Below, piece by piece: positions 1 through 7,141 of a stretch of 18,970 nucleotides of DNA (within the stretch, counting starts at the first letter, position 1; every line of letters begins with the position of its first letter). The translations under genes were made by a program, and so were the position numbers. Below the pieces are notes generated by a model. The model had not been told where the DNA came from. It saw nothing but the letters and a program-made list of their open reading frames with translations, and ran no database searches. This DNA is from UKL13-2 sp043773745 (lineage in GTDB: Bacteria > Pseudomonadota > Gammaproteobacteria > Burkholderiales > Usitatibacteraceae), in contig JAYVEV010000080.1 of NCBI GenBank assembly GCA_043773745.1, positions 1-18,970 of the forward strand. The letters run 5' to 3'.

Positions 1-1
1 G

Positions 2-70
2 CGAATCAAGATATCGCTTGGCTCACGCAGTCCCGTTGAATACCGGGCAAGTCTCGGGCTTACAATCTAA
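2..70 (+). CDS. IS3-family transposase, C-terminal end only (partial)
   Basis: An open frame enters from the left edge and stops at TAA 68-70, giving 22 residues that include SRSPVEYRASLGL. This fits the C-terminal end of the DDE integrase (OrfB) of IS3-family elements, where an S-P-x-E-Y-R signature follows a short basic stretch and lies close to the stop. The rest of the gene is outside the window, so catalytic residues cannot be checked. The other two forward frames show no recognisable family signature. Family assignment rests on a short motif, so the subgroup is left open. Confidence 0.7.
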   Translation, partial: RIKISLGSRSPVEYRASLGLTI

Positions 71-74
71 ACCA

Positions 75-99
75 GTCCAAGAAATCCGCCGCACCCCCA
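75..99 (+). repeat. Candidate right inverted repeat of the IS3-family element
   Basis: Five bases after the transposase stop the sequence runs from GTCCAAG at 75 to CCCCCA at 99. IS3-family elements have terminal repeats of about 25-40 bp whose outer ends read TG...CA, and the distance from the stop fits a right-hand repeat. The partner repeat lies outside the window, so the exact boundary and any target-site duplication are inferred. Confidence 0.4.
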
Positions 100-212
100 T
101 CCTTACATGTCAGATTTGTCAGCTTATTTAAATATAAAAAATTGAACCCCAGAAACCACGGCCCTTAACAAGCATTTTTGCCTTGAATAGACCGTCATTG
201 CTGGTGTTTGTA

Positions 213-1136
213 TTAATTTTTAAGCAATGCACCCACATGCGCCACGGCGCTGCGCCCCAATGCGCCGAGATTGTAGCCGCCTTCCAATGCCGAAACGATA
301 CGGCTTTGTGCGTAGGTATCGGCGATTTCACGTATCCGAGTGGTGATCCAAACATAATCATCCTCATGCAATTCCAGGTAAGCCAGCGGATCATCGGCGT
401 GTGCATCAAAGCCTGCCGAAATGATGATGAGTTCGGGCTGAAATCGTTCCAGTGCGGGCCACCAGGTTGCATCAATGGCGCGACGAAATTCTGCGCCACT
501 GGTGCGCGCCAGTAACGGCGTGGGGATGATGTGCAGATTGCCGGTATTAGCGCCGGTGCCAGGATAATACGGATGCTGAAAGCTGGAGCAAAGCATAACC
601 CGACCATCGTCATGAAAAATATCCTCAGTGCCGTTGCCGTGATGAACATCGAAATCCAGGATGGCGACGCGTTCAAGCGCATGTGCATTCAAGGCATGAA
701 CAGCACCGACCGCTACATTATTAAAAATACAAAAGCCCATTGCCCGATCATAGGTAGCGTGATGACCGCAGGGGCGCACTGCGCAAAATGCATTCGCCGC
801 CTCACCCGACATGACCATATCGACGCCCTTAATGACCGCACCCGAGGCACGGCAGGCAGCCTCCAGCGAAAAGACATTCATCGCCGTATCAGGGTCCAGA
901 TACGCATAATCATGTGAAGGTGCCACGGCAAAAATTGAATCGACATAGTCTGGCGCATGGGCAGCGCTCAGTTGCGCTTGGGTGGCGAGTGGTGCCTCAA
1001 TTTGATCCATTTTTGTCATCAACCCCGATTGCGCAAACGCATCGTAAACGGCTTGCAGGCGTTCCGGACACTCGGGATGGTGGGCACCCATTTCGTGTTT
1101 TAAGCAGGCGGGATGGGTAATAAAGGCAGTAGTCAA
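213..1136 (-). CDS. Histone deacetylase family protein (acetyl-amide hydrolase)
   Basis: Zinc-dependent deacetylase of the HDAC/AcuC/acetylpolyamine amidohydrolase superfamily, about 307 residues. Numbered from the longer TTG start at 1151, the sequence has the family motifs in order: HPECPERL near 25-32, the paired active-site histidines H130-H131, zinc ligands D168 and H170 in DFDVHHGNG, the third zinc ligand D249 in SAGFDAHADDP, and the transition-state tyrosine Y293 in EGGYN. Tyr at that position is typical of class I/II enzymes. I chose TTG 1136 because GGAG lies 6 bases upstream and homologues begin just before the ITHPAC-like segment; TTG 1151 adds five residues but has no clear ribosome site. 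No signal peptide is seen, so it should be cytoplasmic. It is divergent from moxR. The bacterial substrate (acetylpolyamine, acetylated protein or other amide) cannot be told from sequence. Confidence 0.92.
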   Translation of the reverse strand: MTTAFITHPACLKHEMGAHHPECPERLQAVYDAFAQSGLMTKMDQIEAPLATQAQLSAAHAPDYVDSIFAVAPSHDYAYLDPDTAMNVFSLEAACRASGAVIKGVDMVMSGEAANAFCAVRPCGHHATYDRAMGFCIFNNVAVGAVHALNAHALERVAILDFDVHHGNGTEDIFHDDGRVMLCSSFQHPYYPGTGANTGNLHIIPTPLLARTSGAEFRRAIDATWWPALERFQPELIIISAGFDAHADDPLAYLELHEDDYVWITTRIREIADTYAQSRIVSALEGGYNLGALGRSAVAHVGALLKN

Positions 1137-1165
1137 AAAAGTCTCCGGCAAATCATGGTTAAACT

Positions 1166-1194
1166 ATTTTCGTCGAGCGTGGTCCGTTTCACAA
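1166..1194 (-). promoter_or_regulatory. Possible sigma-70 promoter for the deacetylase gene
   Basis: Read on the minus strand, a TTGTGA box (1194-1189) and a GAAAAT box (1171-1166) are separated by exactly 17 bases, each matching four of six consensus positions. The start codon at 1136 would then follow a leader of roughly 20 bases. This is a weak, by-eye match. Confidence 0.3.
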
Positions 1195-1300
1195 GACGTT
1201 CATGCAAGGTCACAATATAGTATTAGGTTTCGCGGGCGTTGCTGGTTTTTGTAAATCGCATCGTAAAACATCCAGACTTCTGTGGCGAACGTACCCAGCG

Positions 1301-1306
1301 TACAAT
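1301..1306 (+). promoter_or_regulatory. Possible -10 box upstream of moxR
   Basis: TACAAT, one mismatch from the sigma-70 -10 consensus, lies about 50 bases upstream of the chosen moxR start in the divergent intergenic region 1137-1357. The hexamer 17 bases further upstream (TTCTGT) is a poor -35 match, so this could be an activator-dependent promoter or a chance match. Confidence 0.25.
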
Positions 1307-1357
1307 CAAATTTACCGCAATGATCAACCAGGCATCATCAACAGGATCAGCTGGCCA

Positions 1358-2305
1358 ATGTTATTCGAGAAAAAAGAACACCTGACGGCAATCACCAATC
1401 CCATCACTGATGTCATGGCGCAGGCGGGCAACATCATTCTTGGCAAGGATCATCAAATCAAGCTGTCCATGGCGTGTATTTTGGCACGCGGCCATCTGCT
1501 GATTGAGGATGTTCCCGGTGTGGGCAAAACCACCCTCTCGCATGTGCTGGCAAGCCTGCTGGGCCTGCATTACCAGCGTATCCAGTTCACCAGCGATCTG
1601 CTGCCGGCCGATATAGTGGGCGTGTCAATTTTTGACCGTGAATCAAGCACTTTTCGTTTCCACCCCGGCCCGGTTTTTTCCCAGGTCATACTAGCCGACG
1701 AAATCAACCGCGCCTCGCCAAAAGCCCAGTCAGCTTTACTGGAAGCCATGGAAGAGCATCAAGTCACAGCTGATGGTCAGACAATGCCGTTGCCTGACCC
1801 TTTTTTTGTGATTGCCACCCAAAATCCGTCGCACCAAATTGGCACTTTCCCGCTACCGGAGTCTCAGCTGGATCGTTTCTTGATGCGCATCAAGCTGGGT
1901 TACCCTGATCAAGCCGCTGAGCGCGCTTTACTGAAAGGTGAAGACCGGCGCGAACTGATTTCAAAAATCAAGCCCGCGATGACAGTCGTTCAGTTGCTGG
2001 CGTTGCAAAAAGAAGTGACCGGTATCTTTGTTTCTGATGCGTTGATTGATTATGTGCTAGCGCTCATCAATCACACCCGCGATTCAGCGCGCTTTGAAAT
2101 GGGCCTGTCGCCCCGGGCCGGATTGGCACTTTTGCGTGCATCACAGGCGTGGACCATGATGGCAGGCCGCAACCAAGTTTTGCCTGAAGATGTTCAGGCA
2201 ATTGCACCGTCTGTAGTCGGCCATCGCCTGCGCCCCGTTACTAATGGTGATACTAAAATTCTGGATGCCGCGCAGGAATTACTGCGCAATGTAGCCATTC
2301 CGTAA
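1358..2305 (+). CDS. MoxR-family AAA+ ATPase
   Basis: AAA+ chaperone-like ATPase of the MoxR/RavA class, 315 residues, the usual length for the family. Visible motifs are Walker A in EDVPGVGKTT (50-59), Walker B with VILADEINRA (110-119), sensor 1 in ATQNP (153-157), the ESQLDRF segment carrying the arginine finger (168-174), and a C-terminal lid with GLSPRAGLALLRA acting as sensor 2. The frame is open back to 1202, but the extra 52 residues resemble no MoxR sequence; ATG 1358 with AGGA at 1343-1346 gives a normal N-terminus. MoxR proteins typically act with DUF58 and transglutaminase partners encoded next to them, as here, and are thought to help assemble or activate specific protein complexes. 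The actual client is unknown. Confidence 0.93.
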   Translation: MLFEKKEHLTAITNPITDVMAQAGNIILGKDHQIKLSMACILARGHLLIEDVPGVGKTTLSHVLASLLGLHYQRIQFTSDLLPADIVGVSIFDRESSTFRFHPGPVFSQVILADEINRASPKAQSALLEAMEEHQVTADGQTMPLPDPFFVIATQNPSHQIGTFPLPESQLDRFLMRIKLGYPDQAAERALLKGEDRRELISKIKPAMTVVQLLALQKEVTGIFVSDALIDYVLALINHTRDSARFEMGLSPRAGLALLRASQAWTMMAGRNQVLPEDVQAIAPSVVGHRLRPVTNGDTKILDAAQELLRNVAIP

Positions 2306-2353
2306 TTTCACTCAATTCTCACCTACTCTCACCAACCCATATACTCACTAATT

Positions 2354-2896
2354 ATGCGCAATTTTTCAATCGCTCTAGCTGCTTTTTGTACCGTCGCCTT
2401 GGCAGGCGTCAGCAATGAAGCATCGGCTCAAAGTTATAAATGCAAAGCTGCCGATGGTAAAATTGAATACAGCGACCGCCCGTGTGCCGCAGACAACGAC
2501 GTGCTCTCCAAGCCGACGGCCAAGGGCATCACCTCCAAGCTAAGCATTTCCCCCATGCAGCAATTACAAAGCCTTTTTACTGAATATGAAGAACGGCTAT
2601 GTGAGCGGGAAGGACTTTCCATTGAAATAGACGCGGCTTATCGCAGTGGTGAAATAAAAAAATCTGAGGCGCTTTGGAAGCCAAAACAGGAGCGTCTAAA
2701 TTTGTTGAACGACACTTTGATTGAATTTCAATCAAAGGCCGGCAAAGTCACCCAATCTGCCGGAAACGATAGTGAAGAGTCCGCCGAGCTGCGAAAGTTT
2801 CAGCGCAAATTGAAGGCCTGCAATAAAGGCAAACTGACCGAAACTAAGTCGGCAGAGCCGTCAGCAGGGCAAAAAGTCGGTGAAGTAAAAAAATAA
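2354..2896 (+). CDS. Secreted DUF4124-domain protein
   Basis: A 180-residue protein with a clear Sec signal peptide: a short basic start, a hydrophobic core at about 5-18 and an ASA cleavage site, so the mature protein probably begins at Q26. The DUF4124 core follows at once (YKCKAADGKIEYSDRPC, about 28-44), with two cysteines that could form a disulfide in the periplasm. The remainder, about 60-180, is rich in Glu, Lys, Gln and Ser, looks alpha-helical, and ends in a charged tail. DUF4124 proteins are common in beta- and gammaproteobacteria and have no established function. The gene lies 48 bases after moxR and 35 bases before the DUF58 gene, interrupting a locus in which those two are usually adjacent. 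Confidence 0.85.
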   Translation: MRNFSIALAAFCTVALAGVSNEASAQSYKCKAADGKIEYSDRPCAADNDVLSKPTAKGITSKLSISPMQQLQSLFTEYEERLCEREGLSIEIDAAYRSGEIKKSEALWKPKQERLNLLNDTLIEFQSKAGKVTQSAGNDSEESAELRKFQRKLKACNKGKLTETKSAEPSAGQKVGEVKK

Positions 2897-2933
2897 AGTA
2901 AGCATCAGGATGCCGTGATGCCATTCGCTTTAT
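2893..2933 (+). promoter_or_regulatory. Stem-loop reaching into the DUF58 start codon
   Basis: GCATCA (2902-2907) and TGATGC (2916-2921) form a perfect 6-bp stem with an 8-base loop. Outside it, ATAAAG (2893-2898) can pair with CTTTAT (2928-2933), which contains the first two bases of the DUF58 ATG at 2932. The structure therefore spans the DUF4124 stop, the whole spacer and the next start, and could restrict or couple translation. There is no T-run, so it does not look like a terminator. Folding was judged by eye only. Confidence 0.4.
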
Positions 2934-3915
2934 GAGCAGCGCGCTTGGATATAACCTTCGCCAGAAAATATCAGACTGGATTTTTCGCGCGCGAACACCC
3001 GAAGATGCGCCCGTTATTCTGGTTCAGCGGCGCATTTTTATTATCCCTTCGCGGACCGGTTATTTTTTCGCCTTTGTGCTGTTGTTGCTGTTGATTGCAT
3101 CCATCAACTACAGTTTGTCGCTCGGCTATTTTTTAACTTTTCTATTGGCTGGCATGGGCGGTATTTCCATGTTGCATACTTTCCGTAATTTGGCACACTT
3201 GTCGATCAGCCCCGGCAAGGTTGAGCCGACATTTGCGGGGGAGACCGCCCACTTTGCGCTGGTCTTAGCCAATGCAAACCTGCCCCGCTTCGCCATCGGC
3301 GTTAAGCGAACCAGATTGCAGGATGCAGAACCTACTTTTGGCGATGTTGCAAGCAACGGCACTACCGCGTTTGTGGTTCCCATGGTGGCTGAACGGCGTG
3401 GTTTTACGCTCTGCGGACGTTTAGAAATATTTACAGAATACCCAGTTGGGTTGTTTCATGCATGGTCGTATGTCGATTTTGGTATGCAATGCCTGACCTA
3501 TCCGAAACCCGATGCGGGCAGCGGTGCACTACCAAGTAATGCCCAAGCCGGCGGCGATGGCAATATACCTATCGCGGGCGACGAAGAATTTCAGTCGCTG
3601 CGCGCCTATCGGTCGGGCGACACACCGCGCCAGATTGCGTGGAAGGCACTAGCGCGCGAACAGGGATTATTGGTCAAGGAATTTGGCTCAACGGCCAGCG
3701 CAGACTATTGGCTTGATTACGACGTCATGCCCAATCTGGGGCAGGAAGAGCGGCTGAGTCGTTTGACATGGTGGGTGCTCGAGGCCGAACGTTTGCAGGT
3801 CCCCTATGGCTTGAAATTGCCCGGCCAATCCTTTCGTCCTTCCATTGGCTATGCACATCGTGAGCAGTGCCTGCGCGCGCTAGCCTTGTTTGGCCTTGGG
3901 GCCGCTCATGCTTAA
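2932..3915 (+). CDS. DUF58 domain-containing membrane protein
   Basis: A 327-residue protein with two closely spaced transmembrane segments at about 43-60 and 63-82, followed by a cytoplasmic or periplasmic beta-rich region and the DUF58 signature EEFQSLRAYRSGDTPRQIAW followed by KALAREQGLLVKEF in the last third. DUF58 is a von Willebrand factor A-related domain that almost always occurs beside moxR. The start ATG 2932 has no strong ribosome site and lies at the foot of a hairpin, so translation may depend on the upstream gene. The 3' end overlaps the transglutaminase gene by 8 bases (ATGCTTAA), which suggests translational coupling and a joint function. The exact biochemical role is not known for this family. 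Confidence 0.9.
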   Translation: MSSALGYNLRQKISDWIFRARTPEDAPVILVQRRIFIIPSRTGYFFAFVLLLLLIASINYSLSLGYFLTFLLAGMGGISMLHTFRNLAHLSISPGKVEPTFAGETAHFALVLANANLPRFAIGVKRTRLQDAEPTFGDVASNGTTAFVVPMVAERRGFTLCGRLEIFTEYPVGLFHAWSYVDFGMQCLTYPKPDAGSGALPSNAQAGGDGNIPIAGDEEFQSLRAYRSGDTPRQIAWKALAREQGLLVKEFGSTASADYWLDYDVMPNLGQEERLSRLTWWVLEAERLQVPYGLKLPGQSFRPSIGYAHREQCLRALALFGLGAAHA

Positions 3916-5917
3916 TCGGGGCGCACTCACTGTTGCCAATATTATCTGGCTGCTGGCGGCGATGTCGTTTGTCATCGCCCCGCATGCTGCACGGTTGCCG
4001 CTCTGGATTACGGCTTGCTGTATTGCAGCAGGTTTATGGCGTTTCTGGATCGCGCGAAAAGGTCTGCGTGCACCCCATTGGGGGCTGATGGCATTACTGT
4101 CAATAGCGATTACCGTCGGGGCCTATTTTGAATACCGCCGCCTGTTTGGACGCGATGTTGGTGTCGCCTTATTGATTGTGATGCTATGTCTCAAAATCCT
4201 CGAGATGAAAATGAAGCGCGATGCCATCGTCGTGATTTTTCTGGGGTTTTTTCTGGCCCTGACCAATTTTTTATATTCGCAAACCATCTTTATGGGCGCC
4301 TACATGTTCGGCTGCGTGTGGATTTTTATTGCTACCCTGATCGGCTTTCAGCGTATCAATACCGAAGCGACTATCAAGGAGCGGGTGATCCCCGCGGGCT
4401 GGATCATGCTGCAGGCCATTCCTATGATGCTAGTGTTGTTCTTTCTCTTTCCCCGCTTGACTGGGCCACTTTGGAGCATGCCGCAGGATGAGCAGGCAAG
4501 ATCGGGCTTGTCTGGCAGCATGTCTCCGGGTGATATCAGCCGGTTATCTCTGTCGGATGCGGTCGCATTCAGGGTTGACTTCGAGGGCGCCGTACCGCAA
4601 AGCCAAGATCTATATTGGCGCGGTCCCGTGCTGGGCAGGCAAGCTGGCCGCGGTTGGACACCCTATGCGGTTGAAGAACGCATCCAGCTTAATTTTGAAA
4701 AAAAATCGCCACCCATCAGCTATCGCGTGACCCTGCAGCCCCACAACAAGCTATGGCTGTTTGCCCTGGATTTGCCCGCAGGTTTGCCAAGCGGTTTTCA
4801 GGACGGGGTTACTTTTCTGGCTGATTTTCAGCTGCGCTCCCGCAGCCCCGTGGCCCAGATCAAATCCTATGAGATGACATCGTTTATTGGCTACCGCACG
4901 CTGGGTGAGTTGAATGCGACAGAACGCCGCGCCTATCTAAATTACGACCGCAACCTTAATCCCCGCACCATTGCCTACGGTAAAAAGTTGGCTGAAGAAA
5001 ATCCTGATCCCAAAGCGCTGGTCGATAAGTTGTTTACGCTTTACAACAATGAATTCACCTACACACTGGAGCCACCGCTGCTGGGCGAAAATTCAATGGA
5101 TGAATTTTTGTTCGATTCAAAAAAAGGCTTTTGTGAGCACTATGCGAGCAGCTTTGTGTGGTTACTGCGCGCTGCCGGGATTCCGTCGCGCGTCGTTACC
5201 GGCTATCAGGGCGGCGATGTCAATCCGATTACCCGGCAACTGATCGTGCGTCAATCCGACGCCCATGCCTGGACGGAGGTCTGGTTTGACGACCTGGGCT
5301 GGTTGCGGGTTGACCCCACCTCGTTCGTTTCACCGCTGCGCATCAACCGGGGCCTCAGTGCCGCTGTGGGTCCGGTGGGCATGTTCAACACCATCATGGA
5401 CGCCGACAAGCTTGGGGTATTGCGTCAGCTGCGCTATTCCTGGGATGCCATGAATAGTCAATGGAATCAATGGGTCGTCGGTTTCAGCGCAGACCGGCAA
5501 AAAAGCTTGCTGGAAAGCTTTGGCATGCGTGATGTCGACTGGCGCTCGCTGGGCATTGCCCTGATTTTTGGGGTGATGCTAGCCGGAGGTTCAGTGGGCA
5601 CCTTCTTGTTCCTGCGCGCGTACCAGACGCGCAAAGAGCCTATCGTCGCTGCCTACGACCGGCTGTGCGCCAAGCTTGCTAAGTCTGGCATCGCACGCCA
5701 GCCAGATGAAGGCCCGGTGGATTTCATCAACCGAATTCAGGCCCGGACGCCCGCGCTGGCAGCCGAGGCGCGTCCATTGTTTGAAGCCTATATTCAACTC
5801 CGCTACGGCGAATTGGCCGCAACCGGGGTGAATGCTGAGCATAGAGCCCGCCTGAAGACAGCTTTGCGACAATTCAGGGCGGGAGTCAAGCGCTTCAAAG
5901 GTTCAACGCCATTATAA
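3908..5917 (+). CDS. TgpA-type membrane transglutaminase (DUF3488 + transglutaminase-like)
   Basis: A protein of 669 residues. The N-terminal third (DUF3488) carries about five to six hydrophobic membrane segments up to roughly residue 184. A periplasmic transglutaminase-like domain follows with a full papain-type triad: C409 in KKGFCEHYAS, H453 in SDAHAWTEVW and D469 in LRVDPT. A further membrane segment lies near residue 560 and a C-terminal cytoplasmic tail (DUF4129-like) ends the protein. This is the architecture of Pseudomonas TgpA, a protein with demonstrated transglutaminase activity; its physiological substrate is unclear. The frame also opens at TTG 3890, but ATG 3908 gives an 8-base overlap with DUF58 and a purine-rich stretch upstream. 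It is the last gene of the moxR locus. Confidence 0.93.
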   Translation: MLNRGALTVANIIWLLAAMSFVIAPHAARLPLWITACCIAAGLWRFWIARKGLRAPHWGLMALLSIAITVGAYFEYRRLFGRDVGVALLIVMLCLKILEMKMKRDAIVVIFLGFFLALTNFLYSQTIFMGAYMFGCVWIFIATLIGFQRINTEATIKERVIPAGWIMLQAIPMMLVLFFLFPRLTGPLWSMPQDEQARSGLSGSMSPGDISRLSLSDAVAFRVDFEGAVPQSQDLYWRGPVLGRQAGRGWTPYAVEERIQLNFEKKSPPISYRVTLQPHNKLWLFALDLPAGLPSGFQDGVTFLADFQLRSRSPVAQIKSYEMTSFIGYRTLGELNATERRAYLNYDRNLNPRTIAYGKKLAEENPDPKALVDKLFTLYNNEFTYTLEPPLLGENSMDEFLFDSKKGFCEHYASSFVWLLRAAGIPSRVVTGYQGGDVNPITRQLIVRQSDAHAWTEVWFDDLGWLRVDPTSFVSPLRINRGLSAAVGPVGMFNTIMDADKLGVLRQLRYSWDAMNSQWNQWVVGFSADRQKSLLESFGMRDVDWRSLGIALIFGVMLAGGSVGTFLFLRAYQTRKEPIVAAYDRLCAKLAKSGIARQPDEGPVDFINRIQARTPALAAEARPLFEAYIQLRYGELAATGVNAEHRARLKTALRQFRAGVKRFKGSTPL

Positions 5918-5933
5918 ATTTCCATCCTAAAAA

Positions 5934-5959
5934 TATCTCTCTCCTCATGCCGAGAGATA
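5934..5959 (-). terminator. Inverted repeat with T-tract on the minus strand
   Basis: TATCTCTC (5934-5941) and GAGAGATA (5952-5959) pair perfectly over 8 bp around a 10-base loop. On the minus strand the stem is followed directly by five T residues (positions 5933-5929), the layout of an intrinsic terminator stopping transcription that would run back into the transglutaminase gene. On the + strand there is no T-run, so it is at best a weak stop for the moxR operon. Only three of eight pairs are G-C. An operator is an alternative reading. Confidence 0.3.
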
Positions 5960-5974
5960 CAATAGTTGGGTAAA

Positions 5975-6011
5975 CAAGCCTGATGTAATAACGTGGTCTC
6001 CGTGAGGCTTG
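5975..6011 (+). promoter_or_regulatory. Inverted repeat upstream of the aldolase-like gene
   Basis: CAAGCCT (5975-5981) and AGGCTTG (6005-6011) are perfect 7-base inverted complements, 23 bases apart, ending about 40 bases before the start at 6051. They could be two half-sites of a regulator controlling the lipid-type gene run, or a long-loop leader hairpin. No regulator gene is present nearby, so the role is unknown. Confidence 0.25.
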
Positions 6012-6050
6012 CTGGGCAAGGCACACGATGCTCAATCCGAGGAATGCACA

Positions 6051-6815
6051 ATGCAAATAATGGCGTCTGTAAAAGGCAAAGTCTCCAGCGAAGAGTGGCA
6101 GACTCGCATTGACCTCGCTGCCTGCTATCGGCTGGTTGCGCAATACGGCTGGGATGATCTGGTGTTCACCCACATTACCGCCAAAATCCCCGGTGTAGAA
6201 AATCAATTTCTGATCAATCCTTACGGCCTGATGTTTGAGGAAATTACCGCGTCCAGCCTGGTTAAGGTCGATAAAGACGGGGTTAAACTCGATACCGATA
6301 ATCCCTTCCCCGTCAATCCGGCAGGCTTTGTCATCCACAGCGCCATTCACGCCGCGCGAACGGATGCCAAGTGTGTACTTCACGTCCATACCCCTAACGG
6401 TATTGCAGTATCAGCACAAAAAAATGGCTTGCTGCCGATTTCACAGCAATCAATTTTTGTACTGGAGGGTCTTGCTTATCATAGCTACGAAGGTGTGGCA
6501 CTAAACGATGATGAAAAACCACGGTTGGTGCGCGATCTGGGTGATAAAAATTTCTTTATGCTGCGCAATCACGGCTTGCTCACCGTCGCAGAAACGATCG
6601 CGGATGCATTTTTGTTCATGTACCTGTTCGAATCAAGCTGCATGATTCAGGTGCGCGCCCAGGCAGGCGGCGGCGAACTCACCCTGATACCGCAGGCGAT
6701 TTTGGACGGTGCAACCGCGCAGGCAAAATCTGTTACTAAGGGCTTGGGTGGTGGTCTTGCATGGCCGGGTCTGCTGCGCAAGCTGGACAGAACTGACGAT
6801 TCCTATAAAAGTTAG
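6051..6815 (+). CDS. Class II aldolase/adducin family protein
   Basis: A 254-residue protein with the class II aldolase/adducin head fold. The zinc ligands of FucA/RhaD-type aldolases are present as H111 and H113 in HVHTPNG and H174 in LRNHG. The segment NPAGFVIHSAIH (89-100) replaces the stretch that carries the catalytic glutamate in L-fuculose-phosphate aldolase; by my alignment a glycine (G92) occupies that position, as in adducin-like members, so aldol cleavage is not assured. The start ATG 6051 has an excellent ribosome site (GAGGAA, 6039-6044); the frame extends to TTG 6009 without support. It begins a co-directional run and is 11 bases ahead of the Mpo1-like gene. Related proteins are often annotated only as class II aldolase, and the substrate is unknown. 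Confidence 0.88.
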   Translation: MQIMASVKGKVSSEEWQTRIDLAACYRLVAQYGWDDLVFTHITAKIPGVENQFLINPYGLMFEEITASSLVKVDKDGVKLDTDNPFPVNPAGFVIHSAIHAARTDAKCVLHVHTPNGIAVSAQKNGLLPISQQSIFVLEGLAYHSYEGVALNDDEKPRLVRDLGDKNFFMLRNHGLLTVAETIADAFLFMYLFESSCMIQVRAQAGGGELTLIPQAILDGATAQAKSVTKGLGGGLAWPGLLRKLDRTDDSYKS

Positions 6816-6826
6816 GCACACAAAAC

Positions 6827-7141
6827 ATGGACGCTTCTGCGCAAAAATTCACCTCACTCAAAACGTTCTACCCGTATTATTTGGCGGAACACGCAAACCT
6901 CACCTGCCGCCGCCTACATTTTGCGGGGAGCACGCTGGTACTGATTTTTATCGGTGTGGCGATTTTTGCGCGCAATCCAAACTGGCTGTTTCTGGCGCTT
7001 CTATCCGGTTACGGCTTTGCGTGGGTGGGGCATTTTTTCTTTGAACATAACCGCCCTGCCACCTTCAAGTATCCGCTCTACAGCTTCGTCAGCGACTGGA
7101 TTATGTACGGGCAAATTCTGACCGGTAAAGTTAAAATCTGA
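6827..7141 (+). CDS. DUF962/Mpo1-like membrane protein
   Basis: A 104-residue integral membrane protein of the DUF962 (Mpo1/YGL010w-like) family. Characteristic features are FYPYYLAEH at 14-22, R28/R29 and H31 in the first half, two hydrophobic segments at about 34-48 and 52-68, then AWVGHFFFEHNRPATFKYP (65-83) and a final SFVSDWIMYG segment. The conserved histidines H22, H31, H69 and H74 match the pattern thought to bind Fe(II) in yeast Mpo1, a dioxygenase that shortens 2-hydroxy fatty acids by one carbon in alpha-oxidation. Many bacterial DUF962 proteins are uncharacterised, so the dioxygenase role is inference from family. The stop overlaps the next start (TGATG), indicating co-translation with the histidine phosphatase. 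Confidence 0.88.
   Translation: MDASAQKFTSLKTFYPYYLAEHANLTCRRLHFAGSTLVLIFIGVAIFARNPNWLFLALLSGYGFAWVGHFFFEHNRPATFKYPLYSFVSDWIMYGQILTGKVKI

Noticed and set aside
183..917. Two plus-strand open frames opposite the deacetylase gene (183-515 and 531-917)
   Set aside because: They are antisense to a gene with complete zinc-site motifs and have no recognisable domains.
1202..1357. In-frame N-terminal extension of the MoxR gene starting at ATG 1202
   Set aside because: The 52 extra residues resemble no MoxR N-terminus, cover a probable promoter box at 1301-1306, and ATG 1358 has a better ribosome site and gives the usual family length.
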